Positions 8,558 through 18,431 of a DNA stretch of 64,000 nucleotides are shown here, piece by piece. The number at the start of each line of letters is the position of its first letter. The first letter of the stretch is position 1. This DNA is from JBHHUI01 sp965248775 (GTDB lineage Bacteria > Chloroflexota > Anaerolineae > Anaerolineales > JBHHUI01). A program made the translations under genes and the position numbers. The notes beneath the pieces are model-generated. The model was not told where the DNA came from, ran no database searches, and saw only the letters and a program-made list of their open reading frames with translations. Location of the stretch: positions 4,650,001 to 4,714,000 of the forward strand of contig OZ252150.1 of the NCBI GenBank assembly GCA_965248775.1, given 5' to 3'.

Positions 8558-9807
8558 AACGAATTCTTTATATTCATCATGGCAGCGCCATTGGCGGGGC
8601 ACCGCTGAGTTTGTTGTATCTAATCGAAAACCTGGACCGCAAGCGTTTCAAACCGGTCGTCCTGATTTCATTGGATGGTCCTGCGACAGACCTGTTTCGC
8701 AATGCTGATATCGAGACGCATGTCGCTCCGGAATTCACTGATTTCAGCCACACAGATTTGGTCTGGTATGGTGGAAATTTGTTGTGGCAATTGCCGGGGA
8801 AAGTTGCGCGCTTTTGGCCGTCTATGCGCGCGACCCGGCGGATCATCAGACAACTCAAGCCCGATCTTGTTCATATAAATTCATCAACGCTGGCGGCTCC
8901 AGCGCGGGCTGCTTGGCGCGAAGGTATCCCTGTTGTGTGGCATATCCGCGAACCACTCGCAAAGGGCTACTTCGGCCTGCGGCGTTTCTGGCTGCGCCAC
9001 CATATTGATCATGATGCAGCCCGTATCATAGCGATATCGAAGAATGACATGGCGCGGCTGATCCCCTCGGATCGGATTCGCATCATTTACAACTTCGTTG
9101 ACTTTGAAAAATTTGATCGTTCAATTGACCCTACTGCGGCGCGCGAGCGGATGAACCTGACGCCCTCACAGCACGTGGTAACGATGCTTGGTGGGTGTTC
9201 TTCCCCAAAGGGGACGTTGCCTTTTGTTCGGGCGCTTCCCAAAGTTCGGCAAACACTTCCCAATGTCAGGTTCCTCATTGTGGGGAGTAAACCTCGGATT
9301 GGGGCGAGTGATCCAATGCGTGCGATCGGAACGCGCATCTTCCAGACTGACGCGTACGATAGAGCGGTGATGCGCTCTGCTGCGGATGCGATTGGGAACG
9401 GGCATATCCGTTTTACCGGTGTGCGCCAGGATATTCCACAGGTGCTGGCGGCATCTGACCTTGTCGTGTTCCCATCGGTTGTGCCTCACTTTGCGCGCCC
9501 GATTGTCGAGGCTGCTGCGATGGCGAAGCCGATTGTGGCTTCAGATCTGGGTGGTCCGAACGAGCTCGTGGACGACGGAGTAACAGGGATGCTCGTGCCG
9601 CCAAATGATGTGGAAAAATTGGCGAACGCGATAATCTCTATCCTTGGCGATCCGCAGCGAGCTAAATCCATGGGAGCAGCGGGCTTCAATCGAGCGCGCA
9701 AGTTATTCAATGCGCAGAAGAATGCAGCCCAGACCTTCGCCGTGTATGACGAAATTTTGGGCGGTCAGAACGCGACTTCGTCCGCTGCAGAGATTTCTCA
9801 AGAATAA
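8554..9807 (+). CDS. GT4-family glycosyltransferase (intact copy)
   Basis: I place the start at GTG 8554, overlapping the TGA of the methyltransferase fragment (GTGA), because the duplicate at 1936 keeps the same overlap and the protein then begins VKRILYIHHGSAIGGAPLSL, a good first beta strand and donor-loop GG motif. About 417 residues. The C-terminal half has the GT4 features FTGVRQDIPQVLAASDLVVFPSV and the E-x7-E-like block RPIVEAAAMAKPIVASDLGGPNELV. It would transfer a sugar from a nucleotide donor to a membrane-bound acceptor in the cytoplasm. The heparinase-like gene follows with a TAATG overlap. Confidence 0.9.
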   Translation: MKRILYIHHGSAIGGAPLSLLYLIENLDRKRFKPVVLISLDGPATDLFRNADIETHVAPEFTDFSHTDLVWYGGNLLWQLPGKVARFWPSMRATRRIIRQLKPDLVHINSSTLAAPARAAWREGIPVVWHIREPLAKGYFGLRRFWLRHHIDHDAARIIAISKNDMARLIPSDRIRIIYNFVDFEKFDRSIDPTAARERMNLTPSQHVVTMLGGCSSPKGTLPFVRALPKVRQTLPNVRFLIVGSKPRIGASDPMRAIGTRIFQTDAYDRAVMRSAADAIGNGHIRFTGVRQDIPQVLAASDLVVFPSVVPHFARPIVEAAAMAKPIVASDLGGPNELVDDGVTGMLVPPNDVEKLANAIISILGDPQRAKSMGAAGFNRARKLFNAQKNAAQTFAVYDEILGGQNATSSAAEISQE

Positions 9808-11948
9808 TGAATTTTCTGCGGCATCCCCTAATCGAACGCACACTTGAGCGCGTGCGGGCTGTGCCGCTACGCGCCTATCCGCGTGTACTCGGCTATCGTT
9901 GGCAACGTCGTCGTACCCTGAAGGAAATACCGGAAACTCCAAGCGAGTTAGCGGAAGATGAAGTGCTCTCGTTTTGGGGAGTTAGGGATTTCGCTTCCCT
10001 GTCGACCCAGTTTCGGCAGCGGGATGAGCCACGTTTCTTTTTTCGGAACCCATTAGAGCGCGCAAAGATCGTCGAGGCAAGCATTCCAGGTCTACGGAGC
10101 GTTCTCAATTCCAGGGGTGCAGATGTTCTGGCGCATCGCTTCGATCTGCTTGGATCGGGAATAACCACACGTGGGAATCCAATATCCTGGCGAAAAGATT
10201 TCATTAGCGGTCACGAGTGGCCGCTCGATCACTTTTCTCATTTAACCATGATCGATCTGGATGCTGGCTTCGATATCAAAGTCCCGTGGGAATTGAGTCG
10301 TTTCTATCATGCGCCTCTGCTGGGTGAATGCTTTGCTCTGACGGGAGACGATGCATATGCGAAAGAGCTAATGGAACAGCTCGATCATTGGTGGATGGAA
10401 AACCCGGTTGAGTTCGGCCCGAACTGGTCGAACGCGATGGAAGTTTCTATTCGGGCCGCGAACATGATCTGGGGTGTTGAGTTGATCAAAGATATTGCAT
10501 TCGCCGATGACAACTTCATCTACAAATATCTGCGCAGTCTGATCGAACATGGGCGTTACGTGCGGCAGTATCTTGAAGCAGGTTGGCCGGGTTCCAATCA
10601 TCTGATGGCCGATTTATGCGGTCTGGTCTGGTTGGGTCTCTACCTCTCGCCGGCACCTGAGGCTAAGGGCTGGCTCAATCTCGGTCTGCGCCTTTTTCGG
10701 CGGGAGGTGCGCGACCAAGTTCATTCTGATGGTGCGGACTACGAAGCTTCCACGAGTTATCACGTACTGGTCACCGAGATGCTGTTGTGGACAGTAGCTT
10801 TTTGCGATCAGAATGGCGTGCGGCTTCCCAGGGTAATGCGAAAACGCGTTCCGGCAATGCTGGATGTCGTTGCAGGCTTGTTACGCCCCGATGGGAATAT
10901 GCCGCTTTTTGGAGATTGCGACTCCGGGCGCTGGCTAGCCGTTGAGGCCGACACAGAGAGCCTGTCATCATTTCAGGATCCGCGCGGTCTGCTCGCATTG
11001 GGGGCGGTTGTCTTTGATCGGCCTGATTGGGGTCGGCTTATCAAAGATGACATGCGCTGGCAAGCTGCACTCTGGGCGTATGGACAACAAGCCGAAGAGC
11101 ATCTTGTTATGGCGAGGGAACGCAATGACACTCGCACTGTCCAACATACAGACATGTTTGCACAAGGTGGTTGGTATGTATTGCACAAAGATGATGACTA
11201 TCTGGCTGTTGAAGCAGGAGGAGTCGGCGCAGATGGGTGGGGTGTACACGACCACAACGATGCCTTGAGTTTCGAGTTTGCGGTCGGATGCAGAGCATTT
11301 CTGATCGACCCCGGCTCTTACGCTTATACAGGTGACTATCGCGCCCGTAACGCGTTCCGGTCCACCGCCGCTCACAATACCGTCCGGGTCAATAGTCGCG
11401 AGCAAAATCAGATTCCGGAACGAGATCTGTTTCGGATAGATAACGATATTCGGGTGAAGACTTTCCACCGCACGCTCGGGGACAATGCCTCACCCCTGGA
11501 GAGTGAGTGTTACACAGCAACTGGTGGTTGGCGTCATCGCCGAAAAATCTGGCTCGCCGCAGATGAAGCAAGTTGGTTTATCTCGGACCAAGTTGAGCTT
11601 GTTTCGCGGGAGGAAGACAACACACCATTCTCTGTAGAATGGTTTTTTCATTTTGCCCCCATGCCGATTCAATTTGATGGAGAAAAAGCTTGGTCTACGA
11701 ATGCCGAGGGTTCAAATGTTGTCCTGCGGGTCTCTGAGCATGATTCGGAGAGTCTCTCCGGGGTTTTGGTGAGTGGCTGGTATTCCCCTCGGTACGGTGT
11801 GCGCTTGCCTGCGCCCGTTCTTAAATTATCGACGACCGGCTACGGAACCATTTGCGTGCTCTTAGTGCTCGACTCTATTGATGGGCCAGCTGACGATTCG
11901 CAGCTTCGAAGCGTTTCTGCGCGCATGGTAGAATCGCCCGCCCACTAA
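9807..11948 (+). CDS. Heparinase II/III-like polysaccharide enzyme
   Basis: The 713-residue protein has an alpha/alpha-toroid N-terminal half (WSNAMEVSIRAANMIW and GSNHLMADLCGLVWLG, typical of the heparinase/alginate-lyase toroid) and the heparinase II/III C-terminal beta domain with DGWGVHDHNDALSFEFA, LIDPGSYAYTGD and RSTAAHNTVRVN; the HDHND and AHNT histidines are family landmarks. No signal peptide is obvious. Such proteins are regular members of exopolysaccharide loci and either cleave uronic-acid polymer or modify it during export. It overlaps the upstream GT4 gene by one base, so both are translated together. Confidence 0.9.
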   Translation: MNFLRHPLIERTLERVRAVPLRAYPRVLGYRWQRRRTLKEIPETPSELAEDEVLSFWGVRDFASLSTQFRQRDEPRFFFRNPLERAKIVEASIPGLRSVLNSRGADVLAHRFDLLGSGITTRGNPISWRKDFISGHEWPLDHFSHLTMIDLDAGFDIKVPWELSRFYHAPLLGECFALTGDDAYAKELMEQLDHWWMENPVEFGPNWSNAMEVSIRAANMIWGVELIKDIAFADDNFIYKYLRSLIEHGRYVRQYLEAGWPGSNHLMADLCGLVWLGLYLSPAPEAKGWLNLGLRLFRREVRDQVHSDGADYEASTSYHVLVTEMLLWTVAFCDQNGVRLPRVMRKRVPAMLDVVAGLLRPDGNMPLFGDCDSGRWLAVEADTESLSSFQDPRGLLALGAVVFDRPDWGRLIKDDMRWQAALWAYGQQAEEHLVMARERNDTRTVQHTDMFAQGGWYVLHKDDDYLAVEAGGVGADGWGVHDHNDALSFEFAVGCRAFLIDPGSYAYTGDYRARNAFRSTAAHNTVRVNSREQNQIPERDLFRIDNDIRVKTFHRTLGDNASPLESECYTATGGWRHRRKIWLAADEASWFISDQVELVSREEDNTPFSVEWFFHFAPMPIQFDGEKAWSTNAEGSNVVLRVSEHDSESLSGVLVSGWYSPRYGVRLPAPVLKLSTTGYGTICVLLVLDSIDGPADDSQLRSVSARMVESPAH

Positions 11949-12013
11949 ACACCCTACAAATCAACAACCTGCGTTGCCCATTATTAGTAAACCCACCTCA
12001 ATAACAGATACAT

Positions 12014-14158
12014 ATGAAACAAGTATTCTTTGATGGCAAGGGAGAATTGCACCTGAAAGATGTGCCCGCGCCTGCACTGCGGTCGGGACAGCTGCTTGTT
12101 CAAGTTGCATATTCATTGATATCCACCGGCACGGAGTCGACTGCTCTTGCGGGTGGCGGGAGCATGATCAAGCAAGCTCTGCGCCGACCCGATCTTGTAC
12201 GACGAGCATTGCAGTATGCCGTCCGTCGGGGAGTCCGAGCAACTGTTGATTTGGTGCGTTCCGCCTCCAAGGATTTGATTCCGCTTGGATATAGTGCTGC
12301 GGGTACGGTGGTGGAGGTCGGCTCGGGCGTTGACAGCTTCTCGATTGGTGATCGGGTTGCCTGTGCGGGCGCGGGCTTTGCTAATCACGCAGAGTACATC
12401 TCGGTTCCCATGAATCTATGTGCAAAAGTGCCGGATGCTGTAGCTATTCAGGAGGCTGCCTTTACAACACTTGGAGCAATCGCTCTGCAAGGCGTTCGAC
12501 GGGCCGAGCCAACGCTCGGCGAAACGATTGTTGTTGTTGGCACAGGCTTGGTCGGACTCCTGACAGCACAGCTGGTGCGTGCACATGGCTGTAAGGTAAT
12601 TTGTACCGACCTTATCCCCTCTCGCCTGGAGCTTGCCCGTGACCTTGGTGTTGAGCATGTGATCGACGTGAATCAAACCGATGTCGCTCAGAATGTACTG
12701 GAGTTCACAGAAGGCAACGGGGCAGACGCGATTTTGCTCACGGCGAGTACATCTTCATCAAAGCCGGTGAACCAGGCATTCGAGATGTGCCGTGAGAAGG
12801 GCAGAGTCGTCATCGTCGGGGCGATCGGGATGCAACTCGAAAGGGCTGAGTTCTATCACAAGGAAATTGATGTACGCATTTCGCGTTCCTATGGGCCGGG
12901 TCGCTATGACCGGACATTTGAGGAGCAGGGTCAGGATTACCCCTTCGGATATGTTCGCTGGACCGAAACTCGCAACCTCAGTGCATTTCTCGATCAGGTC
13001 GCTGCGAAAAGGGTCTCCGTCGCTCCCTTGATCAGTGCGGAATATCCAATTGATAACGCAGCCGCGGCGTATGCTCGTGTGACGCAGGGGGCTGCCAATA
13101 CTATTGGCGTACTGCTCAAGTATCCCAGTGATGCCGAACAAAGTCGTCCACAGAGAACACTCAAACTTGCAAGCAAAGCGACGGATGTCCATGAAAAAGT
13201 GGGCTTCGCACTCGTCGGTGCGGGGCAATTTGCTCGCAATGTTCATATGCCCAACTTGCGGGCGCTCTCTAAATTTGTGACTGTGCAGGTGGTTGTAAGC
13301 GGCACCGGCGCAAGTGCCAGGCAGGCCGCCGAAGTGCTGGGAGCAGGGACAGCGACGACGGACCTGCGGGATGCACTGGATCAGAGGGAGGTGAATGCCG
13401 TTCTGATCGCAACCCGGCATGACTTGCATAAGGAACAATGCATCGTAGCTGCTGAAGCCGGAAAACACATATTTGTCGAGAAGCCACTTTCCCTGACCGG
13501 CGAGCAATGCCGCGAAGTTATTCATGCAGTCGAAAAAGCTGGCACGCTCTGTGCAGTGGGCTTCAATCGCCGCATGAGCTCGCTCAGCCAGCAGCTTCAT
13601 TTGGCTTTAGAAGAGATTGCCGGACCTAAGCAGCTCGTGTATCGTGTGAATGCTGGCCCATTACCCAAAACCCACTGGCTTCGAGACCCGATGGTCGGCG
13701 GTGGGCGCATAATCGGCGAAGCCTGTCATTTTTTTGATTTGATGACCTGGCTTGCCGGCAGCACACCTGTTTCCGTTATGGCACAATCCGCCGGAGGGTC
13801 ACCGGATGATCTTTCTGCTGTTATAAAATTTTCAGATGGATCTGTTGGAACGCTCGTTTACACGGGGTTAGGTAACTCTGCAGTCCCCAAGGAACGACTC
13901 GAAGTCTTCGCTGGCGGCGGCATCGCAATACTTGACGACTTCAGTGCGCTCACACTCGCCGGGCTGCCGGGGAAATCAATGAAGCTACGGACGCAAGATA
14001 AGGGAACGCGGGCACTCCTTGCCAATTTTGTTTCCGCTATTCAAGGCCGAGAGGAATTAGCAGTTTCGGCGCTAGATGGTTTGGTCGCGACGCTATGTGG
14101 CGAAGCCGCACTATCTTCTCTCGCTGAGAGGCAGGCAATACAAATCCATTCCGCTTGA
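12014..14158 (+). CDS. Two-domain oxidoreductase: zinc alcohol dehydrogenase-like plus Gfo/Idh/MocA
   Basis: Residues 1 to about 370 form a medium-chain dehydrogenase (PLGYSAAGTVVEVGSGVDSF, AFTTLGAIALQGVRRAEPTLG and the Rossmann motif VVGTGLVGLLTAQL). Residues from about 390 form a Gfo/Idh/MocA domain (VGFALVGAGQFARNVHMPNL, HIFVEKPLSLTGEQC with the EKP motif, and GGRIIGEACHFFDLMTWLAG). This fusion is a known product of exopolysaccharide loci and probably oxidises or reduces a sugar intermediate with NAD(P). Copies of its two ends occur elsewhere: the first ~30 bases at 33568 and the last ~210 bases plus the downstream hairpin at 23155. Confidence 0.92.
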   Translation: MKQVFFDGKGELHLKDVPAPALRSGQLLVQVAYSLISTGTESTALAGGGSMIKQALRRPDLVRRALQYAVRRGVRATVDLVRSASKDLIPLGYSAAGTVVEVGSGVDSFSIGDRVACAGAGFANHAEYISVPMNLCAKVPDAVAIQEAAFTTLGAIALQGVRRAEPTLGETIVVVGTGLVGLLTAQLVRAHGCKVICTDLIPSRLELARDLGVEHVIDVNQTDVAQNVLEFTEGNGADAILLTASTSSSKPVNQAFEMCREKGRVVIVGAIGMQLERAEFYHKEIDVRISRSYGPGRYDRTFEEQGQDYPFGYVRWTETRNLSAFLDQVAAKRVSVAPLISAEYPIDNAAAAYARVTQGAANTIGVLLKYPSDAEQSRPQRTLKLASKATDVHEKVGFALVGAGQFARNVHMPNLRALSKFVTVQVVVSGTGASARQAAEVLGAGTATTDLRDALDQREVNAVLIATRHDLHKEQCIVAAEAGKHIFVEKPLSLTGEQCREVIHAVEKAGTLCAVGFNRRMSSLSQQLHLALEEIAGPKQLVYRVNAGPLPKTHWLRDPMVGGGRIIGEACHFFDLMTWLAGSTPVSVMAQSAGGSPDDLSAVIKFSDGSVGTLVYTGLGNSAVPKERLEVFAGGGIAILDDFSALTLAGLPGKSMKLRTQDKGTRALLANFVSAIQGREELAVSALDGLVATLCGEAALSSLAERQAIQIHSA

Positions 14159-14225
14159 CGATAACAGCTCACACGCCACATAATAGTTACTGTGTTAGCT
14201 GAGCAGACTTGAGTACACTGACGTT

Positions 14226-14256
14226 GAATACGCAACCCTTTTAAGGTTGCGTATTC
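14226..14256. terminator. Strong intergenic hairpin, possible terminator
   Basis: GAATACGCAACC (14226-14237) pairs perfectly with GGTTGCGTATTC (14245-14256) around a 7-base loop. No T-run follows, so a Rho-independent terminator is not certain; it may stabilise the mRNA end. The same hairpin with substitutions was duplicated with the end of the upstream gene at about 23440-23470. Confidence 0.55.
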
Positions 14257-14278
14257 CGGTTTAATAGCATGCCTACTT

Positions 14279-15313
14279 ATGGAACAAATTGACTTTTCTC
14301 ATCTGATTCAGGATAAGGTCGTTCTCGTAACCGGCGCTACGGGAACTGTGGGATCAGAAGTCGTGCGCCAGGCCCTGGAATACCGACCTGCAAGGCTGGT
14401 TTGCTTGGGGCGTGATGAGGGACGTCTGACGCGGCTTCAGACTGCGCTGCAAGAGTGGAATGAGCGTACGTCAATTGTCATCGCAGCCGGCGATATAATG
14501 CAGCGCGCGCATTTGGAAGAGGTCTTCGCCGAACACCGTCCAAATATTATTTTCCATACGGCTGCGCACAAGCATACTCAGAGCGAGTCGGATGCCGTCG
14601 AGGTGGCCGGACATAACATTGTTGGAACGACAAATGTGGTTGCATTGGCCGAGCGTTGGATTACCGGCCATTTGCTCTTCACGTCGACCGTGAAGGCTAT
14701 TCAACCTACGAGTTTGATGGGCGTCACCAAACGAGTGGGCGAAATGCTTGTTGGGCACGCGGCCCGCCGGAGTGGAAAACGTTTCATCACTGTGCGGCTA
14801 ACAAATATCCGCGAGAGCCGCGGGAGTGTTTTTGAGCTATTCCGTCGACAAATTGCGATGGGTGGGCCGGTCACCGTGACACACCCGCAGATCGAACGCA
14901 TATTCATTTCGGCGCCGGCAGCCGTCCAATTCATGTTCACTGCCCTCGTTCTTGGACAGGGCGGCGAGGTATTCGCGTTCCAGGGGGGCGAGCCGCTCCG
15001 TATCGCGGATCTAGCGCGCGAGATCATCGCTAGCCACAACAGCGAGAATGATGGTCATGTGCAGATCGACTATATCGGGTTGCGCCCCGGCGAAGCGCTT
15101 GTCGAGGTTGTTGCCCTGGATGGGCCGGATTGGGAGCCGACTGCAGACGAACAGATATTCTCGGCCAGCGGGCCAAACCTGGTTCAGTCGTTTGACGACG
15201 AACTGCAAAGTCTAATAGCAGCGATCGGACGCCGTGAATCGCAAATCCTGCTCGAAATCCTCGCGCGTATCGTGCCGGAGTTCACACCGACCGCGGGAGA
15301 GAGGCACCTCTAG
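14279..15313 (+). CDS. CapD/FlaA1-like nucleotide-sugar dehydratase/epimerase (SDR)
   Basis: The 344-residue SDR begins with the Rossmann motif VLVTGATGTVGSEVVRQ and has IIFHTAAHKHTQ and FTSTVKAIQPTSLMGVTKR, the arrangement of the Polysacc_synt_2 group (UDP-GlcNAc 4,6-dehydratases and relatives). The usual STDKAV is STVKAI here. It lacks the membrane domain of long CapD proteins, so it is the soluble type. The gene stands apart from the preceding one (120 bp with a hairpin between) and converges on the minus-strand operon ending at 15346. Confidence 0.85.
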   Translation: MEQIDFSHLIQDKVVLVTGATGTVGSEVVRQALEYRPARLVCLGRDEGRLTRLQTALQEWNERTSIVIAAGDIMQRAHLEEVFAEHRPNIIFHTAAHKHTQSESDAVEVAGHNIVGTTNVVALAERWITGHLLFTSTVKAIQPTSLMGVTKRVGEMLVGHAARRSGKRFITVRLTNIRESRGSVFELFRRQIAMGGPVTVTHPQIERIFISAPAAVQFMFTALVLGQGGEVFAFQGGEPLRIADLAREIIASHNSENDGHVQIDYIGLRPGEALVEVVALDGPDWEPTADEQIFSASGPNLVQSFDDELQSLIAAIGRRESQILLEILARIVPEFTPTAGERHL

Positions 15314-15345
15314 CGGGTCCGGTATAATCTGTGTGACTGCGGATA

Positions 15346-16725
15346 TTATCCTGCTTTGCGCGCGATCTCTTCTGCTAGACTAAAAGCCTGTTCCATGCAT
15401 TGGTCGCTGTCGATGTAACGGTAGTCGCCGGTACGTCCCAGCAGCGCCAGGCGCGGCTGGCTCCGCACGAAGGCTTTGACCTTGTCCAGGTGCGGCCGGT
15501 AGCCATAGTGGAAAACTGGATATGCGCTCGCAGCTTTGACCGTTAACACTTTGCGCACGTCCTTGCGCGTGATCACACCGTCTTTTTCTAGACCGGGCAA
15601 GGAAAGCTCCAGCAGCTCCTGCGCGCTCTTCCCCCATAGCGGCTGATCGGTATGGCAGGAAAACTCAACCGCCAACATGTTCTCGCCAGGCGGGCACAGG
15701 TCGACGCAGAACTTGTTTATGTCCGATAGCCGGTGATAGGGGCGTCCGAGATAATATACGTACGATGTATCGAGGAGTGGTTGGTTCGGTGTGGCAATGT
15801 AGAGTACGATCATCGCCAGATAACTCAGCTTGCCAGTGCTTGTCAATACTCCGTCCTGGGGTGCTGGTGATAGCATATTCACAAAATCGGGTATCGGAAT
15901 CGTCGAGACAACGTAATCAGCCGTGAGCCGCGATACCTCCTCGCCGCGTTGCCCTTCTATGAGATATTTCGCTCCTTCCAAGGTTACCACCTGGTTCACG
16001 CGAGTTCCTTTGTGAATGCGCCCCCCCAGTGCCTCCACCCGTTCTGCCACGGATTCTGCGATCACTCCGTAGCCACGCGTCGGATAACGCAACGGGAGCA
16101 CCAGTTCGCGCTCAGCCAGCGACATTGCCTGTCCAGTGACGCGCCTTGTCAGGAGCAGCTTCAGGCTCTTTAGAAAATTGAGACGCGTGCTGGTCGGAAT
16201 GGTGTGCTCCGAAAGCTGCTCGGCCGACAACTTCCAGAAGTTTTCGGTATATGGGCGGAAGAAAACTTTCGTCAGGTGGCTGCCGAAATTTGCTGTGGCC
16301 CACTCCTGGACATTCTGTTCGCGCGTACCTCGCCTGAACGGGCGGTGGAGTTGCGCTGCCCCGTAGGTGAACACCGTTGCGAATGCATCGGCGAGTGGAA
16401 AATGAAACAGCACGTTGCGCGCACTGAGCGGATAATCCAGAAAGCGACCCTGAAAGTATATTTGTGCGCTGCGTTCAAATTGGATAACCTCATCGCCGAG
16501 TAAATCGGTAATGCGCCGAACGATTTCATGTTTTTGGGTAATAAAAAAATGCGGGCCGAAGTCCAGACAATACGCGCCATCTTCGGGACGCACCGTCCCT
16601 GCCAGACCGCCGACGATTTCCTCAGCTTCGAAGACATCAACTTTTACTCCAAGTTCCCGCAGCCGCCAGGCAAGCGACAGTCCCGAAATCCCACCTCCGA
16701 GTACTGCCACACGCAACTTCGCCAT
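15346..16725 (-). CDS. FAD-dependent NAD(P)-binding oxidoreductase (amine-oxidase/UDP-galactopyranose-mutase-like)
   Basis: I choose the ATG at 16725 (MAKLRVAVLGGGISGLSLAW) because GGAGG lies five bases upstream; an in-frame ATG at 16740 is less well placed. The protein (about 459 residues) has the GGGxSG dinucleotide motif and then EAEEIVGGLAGT, as in protoporphyrinogen-oxidase-like and UDP-galactopyranose mutase-like flavoproteins of surface-sugar loci, plus LALLGRTGDYRYIDSDQCMEQAF at the C-terminus, the FAD-closing segment. Its substrate is probably a nucleotide or lipid-linked sugar; I cannot decide which. It is the last gene of the minus-strand operon. Confidence 0.82.
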   Translation of the reverse strand: MAKLRVAVLGGGISGLSLAWRLRELGVKVDVFEAEEIVGGLAGTVRPEDGAYCLDFGPHFFITQKHEIVRRITDLLGDEVIQFERSAQIYFQGRFLDYPLSARNVLFHFPLADAFATVFTYGAAQLHRPFRRGTREQNVQEWATANFGSHLTKVFFRPYTENFWKLSAEQLSEHTIPTSTRLNFLKSLKLLLTRRVTGQAMSLAERELVLPLRYPTRGYGVIAESVAERVEALGGRIHKGTRVNQVVTLEGAKYLIEGQRGEEVSRLTADYVVSTIPIPDFVNMLSPAPQDGVLTSTGKLSYLAMIVLYIATPNQPLLDTSYVYYLGRPYHRLSDINKFCVDLCPPGENMLAVEFSCHTDQPLWGKSAQELLELSLPGLEKDGVITRKDVRKVLTVKAASAYPVFHYGYRPHLDKVKAFVRSQPRLALLGRTGDYRYIDSDQCMEQAFSLAEEIARKAG

Positions 16726-16751
16726 ATTCCTCCGCTCCATTTGAACCAGCC

Positions 16752-17466
16752 TTAGATTTCCACCAAAATATTTTTGTAGTTTGCGTTGATCGTGAACTGC
16801 ATATCGAGTTCGGTAATGCTCACACCGAGTTCGCGCGCCAGCTGCTTAAAATAACCCGCTGGCAAGTGTAGGTAGCTGCGCCCGCTCTGCTTAAGACTCC
16901 GATAGCTTGCATCGGCGAACCACATGCGCACGGTCATTGCAGCCACGTCAGGTAACATTTGTTCGCGCATTGCGAACTTCAACGTTTTGATCAGATCCCG
17001 CAATGTGCGCTGCTCGTTGCCAATGTCGGCGATGAGAACTCTGGCTCCAGGGATGCAAGCGCGCTGCATACCGGCGACAAATGCGCGCACGTAGTCCGGT
17101 TGCTCAAAGTAATGGATAACGCTCAGGCAGATGACTTTCGTAAAATCTTTCCCTACTCGATCCAGGTCGGTCATATCGGGCGCGACGTGCATTGTCGATA
17201 CGTTGGACAGCGCGGCAGACTTCGACGTAGTGTTCGGACATGTCGGCGCAGACGATTGCGCCGATGCGCCCGTGCATCATTTCTGCGAAGTGCCCGCTGC
17301 CGCAGCCAAAATCAAGGATTTTATCATTCTGGCCATACTGCATAACACCGGAGCTGCGGCGGATGAAGGCGCGCATCTGCCTACTCCACAACGCCGATTC
17401 GGACCAGATATTCTCGTTGCTCCAATATTCAATCCAACTTGTCGGATCGTGCGTAGGCGTCGTCAT
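16752..17466 (-). pseudogene. SAM-dependent methyltransferase with a frameshift
   Basis: The 5' part (17466 to about 17215) gives WIEYWSNENIWSESALWSRQ and the SAM motif KILDFGCGSGHFAEMM. The remainder (17205-16752) is in another frame and continues sensibly with STMHVAPDMTDLDRVGKDFT and ICLSVIHYFEQPDYVRAFVA. The shift lies around 17212-17225. Joined, the protein would be about 237 residues with a complete methyltransferase fold. The start overlaps the upstream epimerase stop (ATGA). A sequencing error is possible since the rest is well preserved. Confidence 0.8.
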
Positions 17467-18425
17467 GTGGCGTCATAGGGGAGCGGCAGCAACCCGGCGA
17501 GCGTCTCAAGGGTAGCCGAAACGCCCGCTTCGAGGCTGCCATGGTATTCAAATCCCAGCGCCCGAATCTTGGCGTCATCCACATGATAAGAAACTTGGTT
17601 TAGTAAAGGCGATTGGGTCTGGTGAAGCTCCAGGTCGGGGACGTGGCGGCGAATAGCCTCCAGAATGTGATCCAGTGTGGCATTGAGCGTGACGACGTTA
17701 AATAGTTCACCTGCCAGTGCCTCCCCTCGCGTGAGTGCAAACTCAATAGCGGCAATTGCGTCAGGCAGCGCGAGGTAAGGTCGCACAAGTCCCAGCGCGT
17801 TCGACCAGATGGTGAGCGGTTGGCGGTGCGCGGCCTGCCAGATGAACTTATTTACTGCCGTGTGGAAGCGCATGCCCGGACTCGGCCCGAAAATGGTCCC
17901 GAGCCGGAGCACGATGCCGCATACTTTTCCGCGCGCTGAAGGGTTCAAGACCTCACGTTCGGCTGCCAGTTTGCTGTATGCGTAGGGGCTTTGCGGTCGC
18001 AACTCCTCGGGCGGGCTGTCTTCGCGTGCGATGCCATCCATCGGGCCGTACACGCTCGTAGTCGAAGGGAAGACCAACGTCCGGACACCGTGCGCTCGAC
18101 AGGCTTGGATCACGCGGCGTGTGCCTTCGGTGTTAACAAGCTTTACCTTCTCAGAGTCGGCGAAACTCCCCTCGGCATTCGTGATGGCCGCCAGGTGAAC
18201 CACCGAATGCACACCGTGCATGGCACGGCCCAGGTCTTCCGGATTAAGGATGCTGCCCTCGACGACCATCAAACGGCCCGTGTGTGGCAGCCCAAACAGA
18301 CTGGCATAGCGCTGGGTCGAGAAATCGTCCAGGATCGTGAGATGCTCCGTATCGGCATTGTCCAGGAGCCGCCGGATCAGGCTCGATCCAATATGGCCGA
18401 GGCCGCCAGTGACGAGGATGCGCAT
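17463..18425 (-). CDS. NAD-dependent epimerase/dehydratase (extended SDR)
   Basis: The 320-residue protein begins ILVTGGLGHIGSSLIRRLLD (GxxGxxG NAD-binding motif) and has VVHLAAITNAEGS, the catalytic PSTTSVYG and the YAYSK active-site Tyr/Lys pair. It would epimerise, dehydrate or reduce a nucleotide sugar. It lies between a small membrane protein gene (6 bp upstream) and the frameshifted methyltransferase (4-bp overlap), so it is part of one transcript. Confidence 0.9.
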   Translation of the reverse strand: MRILVTGGLGHIGSSLIRRLLDNADTEHLTILDDFSTQRYASLFGLPHTGRLMVVEGSILNPEDLGRAMHGVHSVVHLAAITNAEGSFADSEKVKLVNTEGTRRVIQACRAHGVRTLVFPSTTSVYGPMDGIAREDSPPEELRPQSPYAYSKLAAEREVLNPSARGKVCGIVLRLGTIFGPSPGMRFHTAVNKFIWQAAHRQPLTIWSNALGLVRPYLALPDAIAAIEFALTRGEALAGELFNVVTLNATLDHILEAIRRHVPDLELHQTQSPLLNQVSYHVDDAKIRALGFEYHGSLEAGVSATLETLAGLLPLPYDAT

Positions 18426-18431
18426 ACCGAT

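Noticed and set aside
10000..10020. A GACCCAGT sequence in the heparinase-like gene, like the palindromic units
   Set aside because: It has no complementary arm and lies in ordinary coding sequence (STQFRQRDE) without any sign of insertion.
12758..13600. A 280-codon minus-strand frame within the two-domain oxidoreductase
   Set aside because: The opposite strand encodes a complete and conserved protein; the antisense frame shows no motif and no ribosome site.
14226..14256. A certain Rho-independent terminator
   Set aside because: The hairpin is perfect but there is no T-run after it, so I list it only as a possible terminator.
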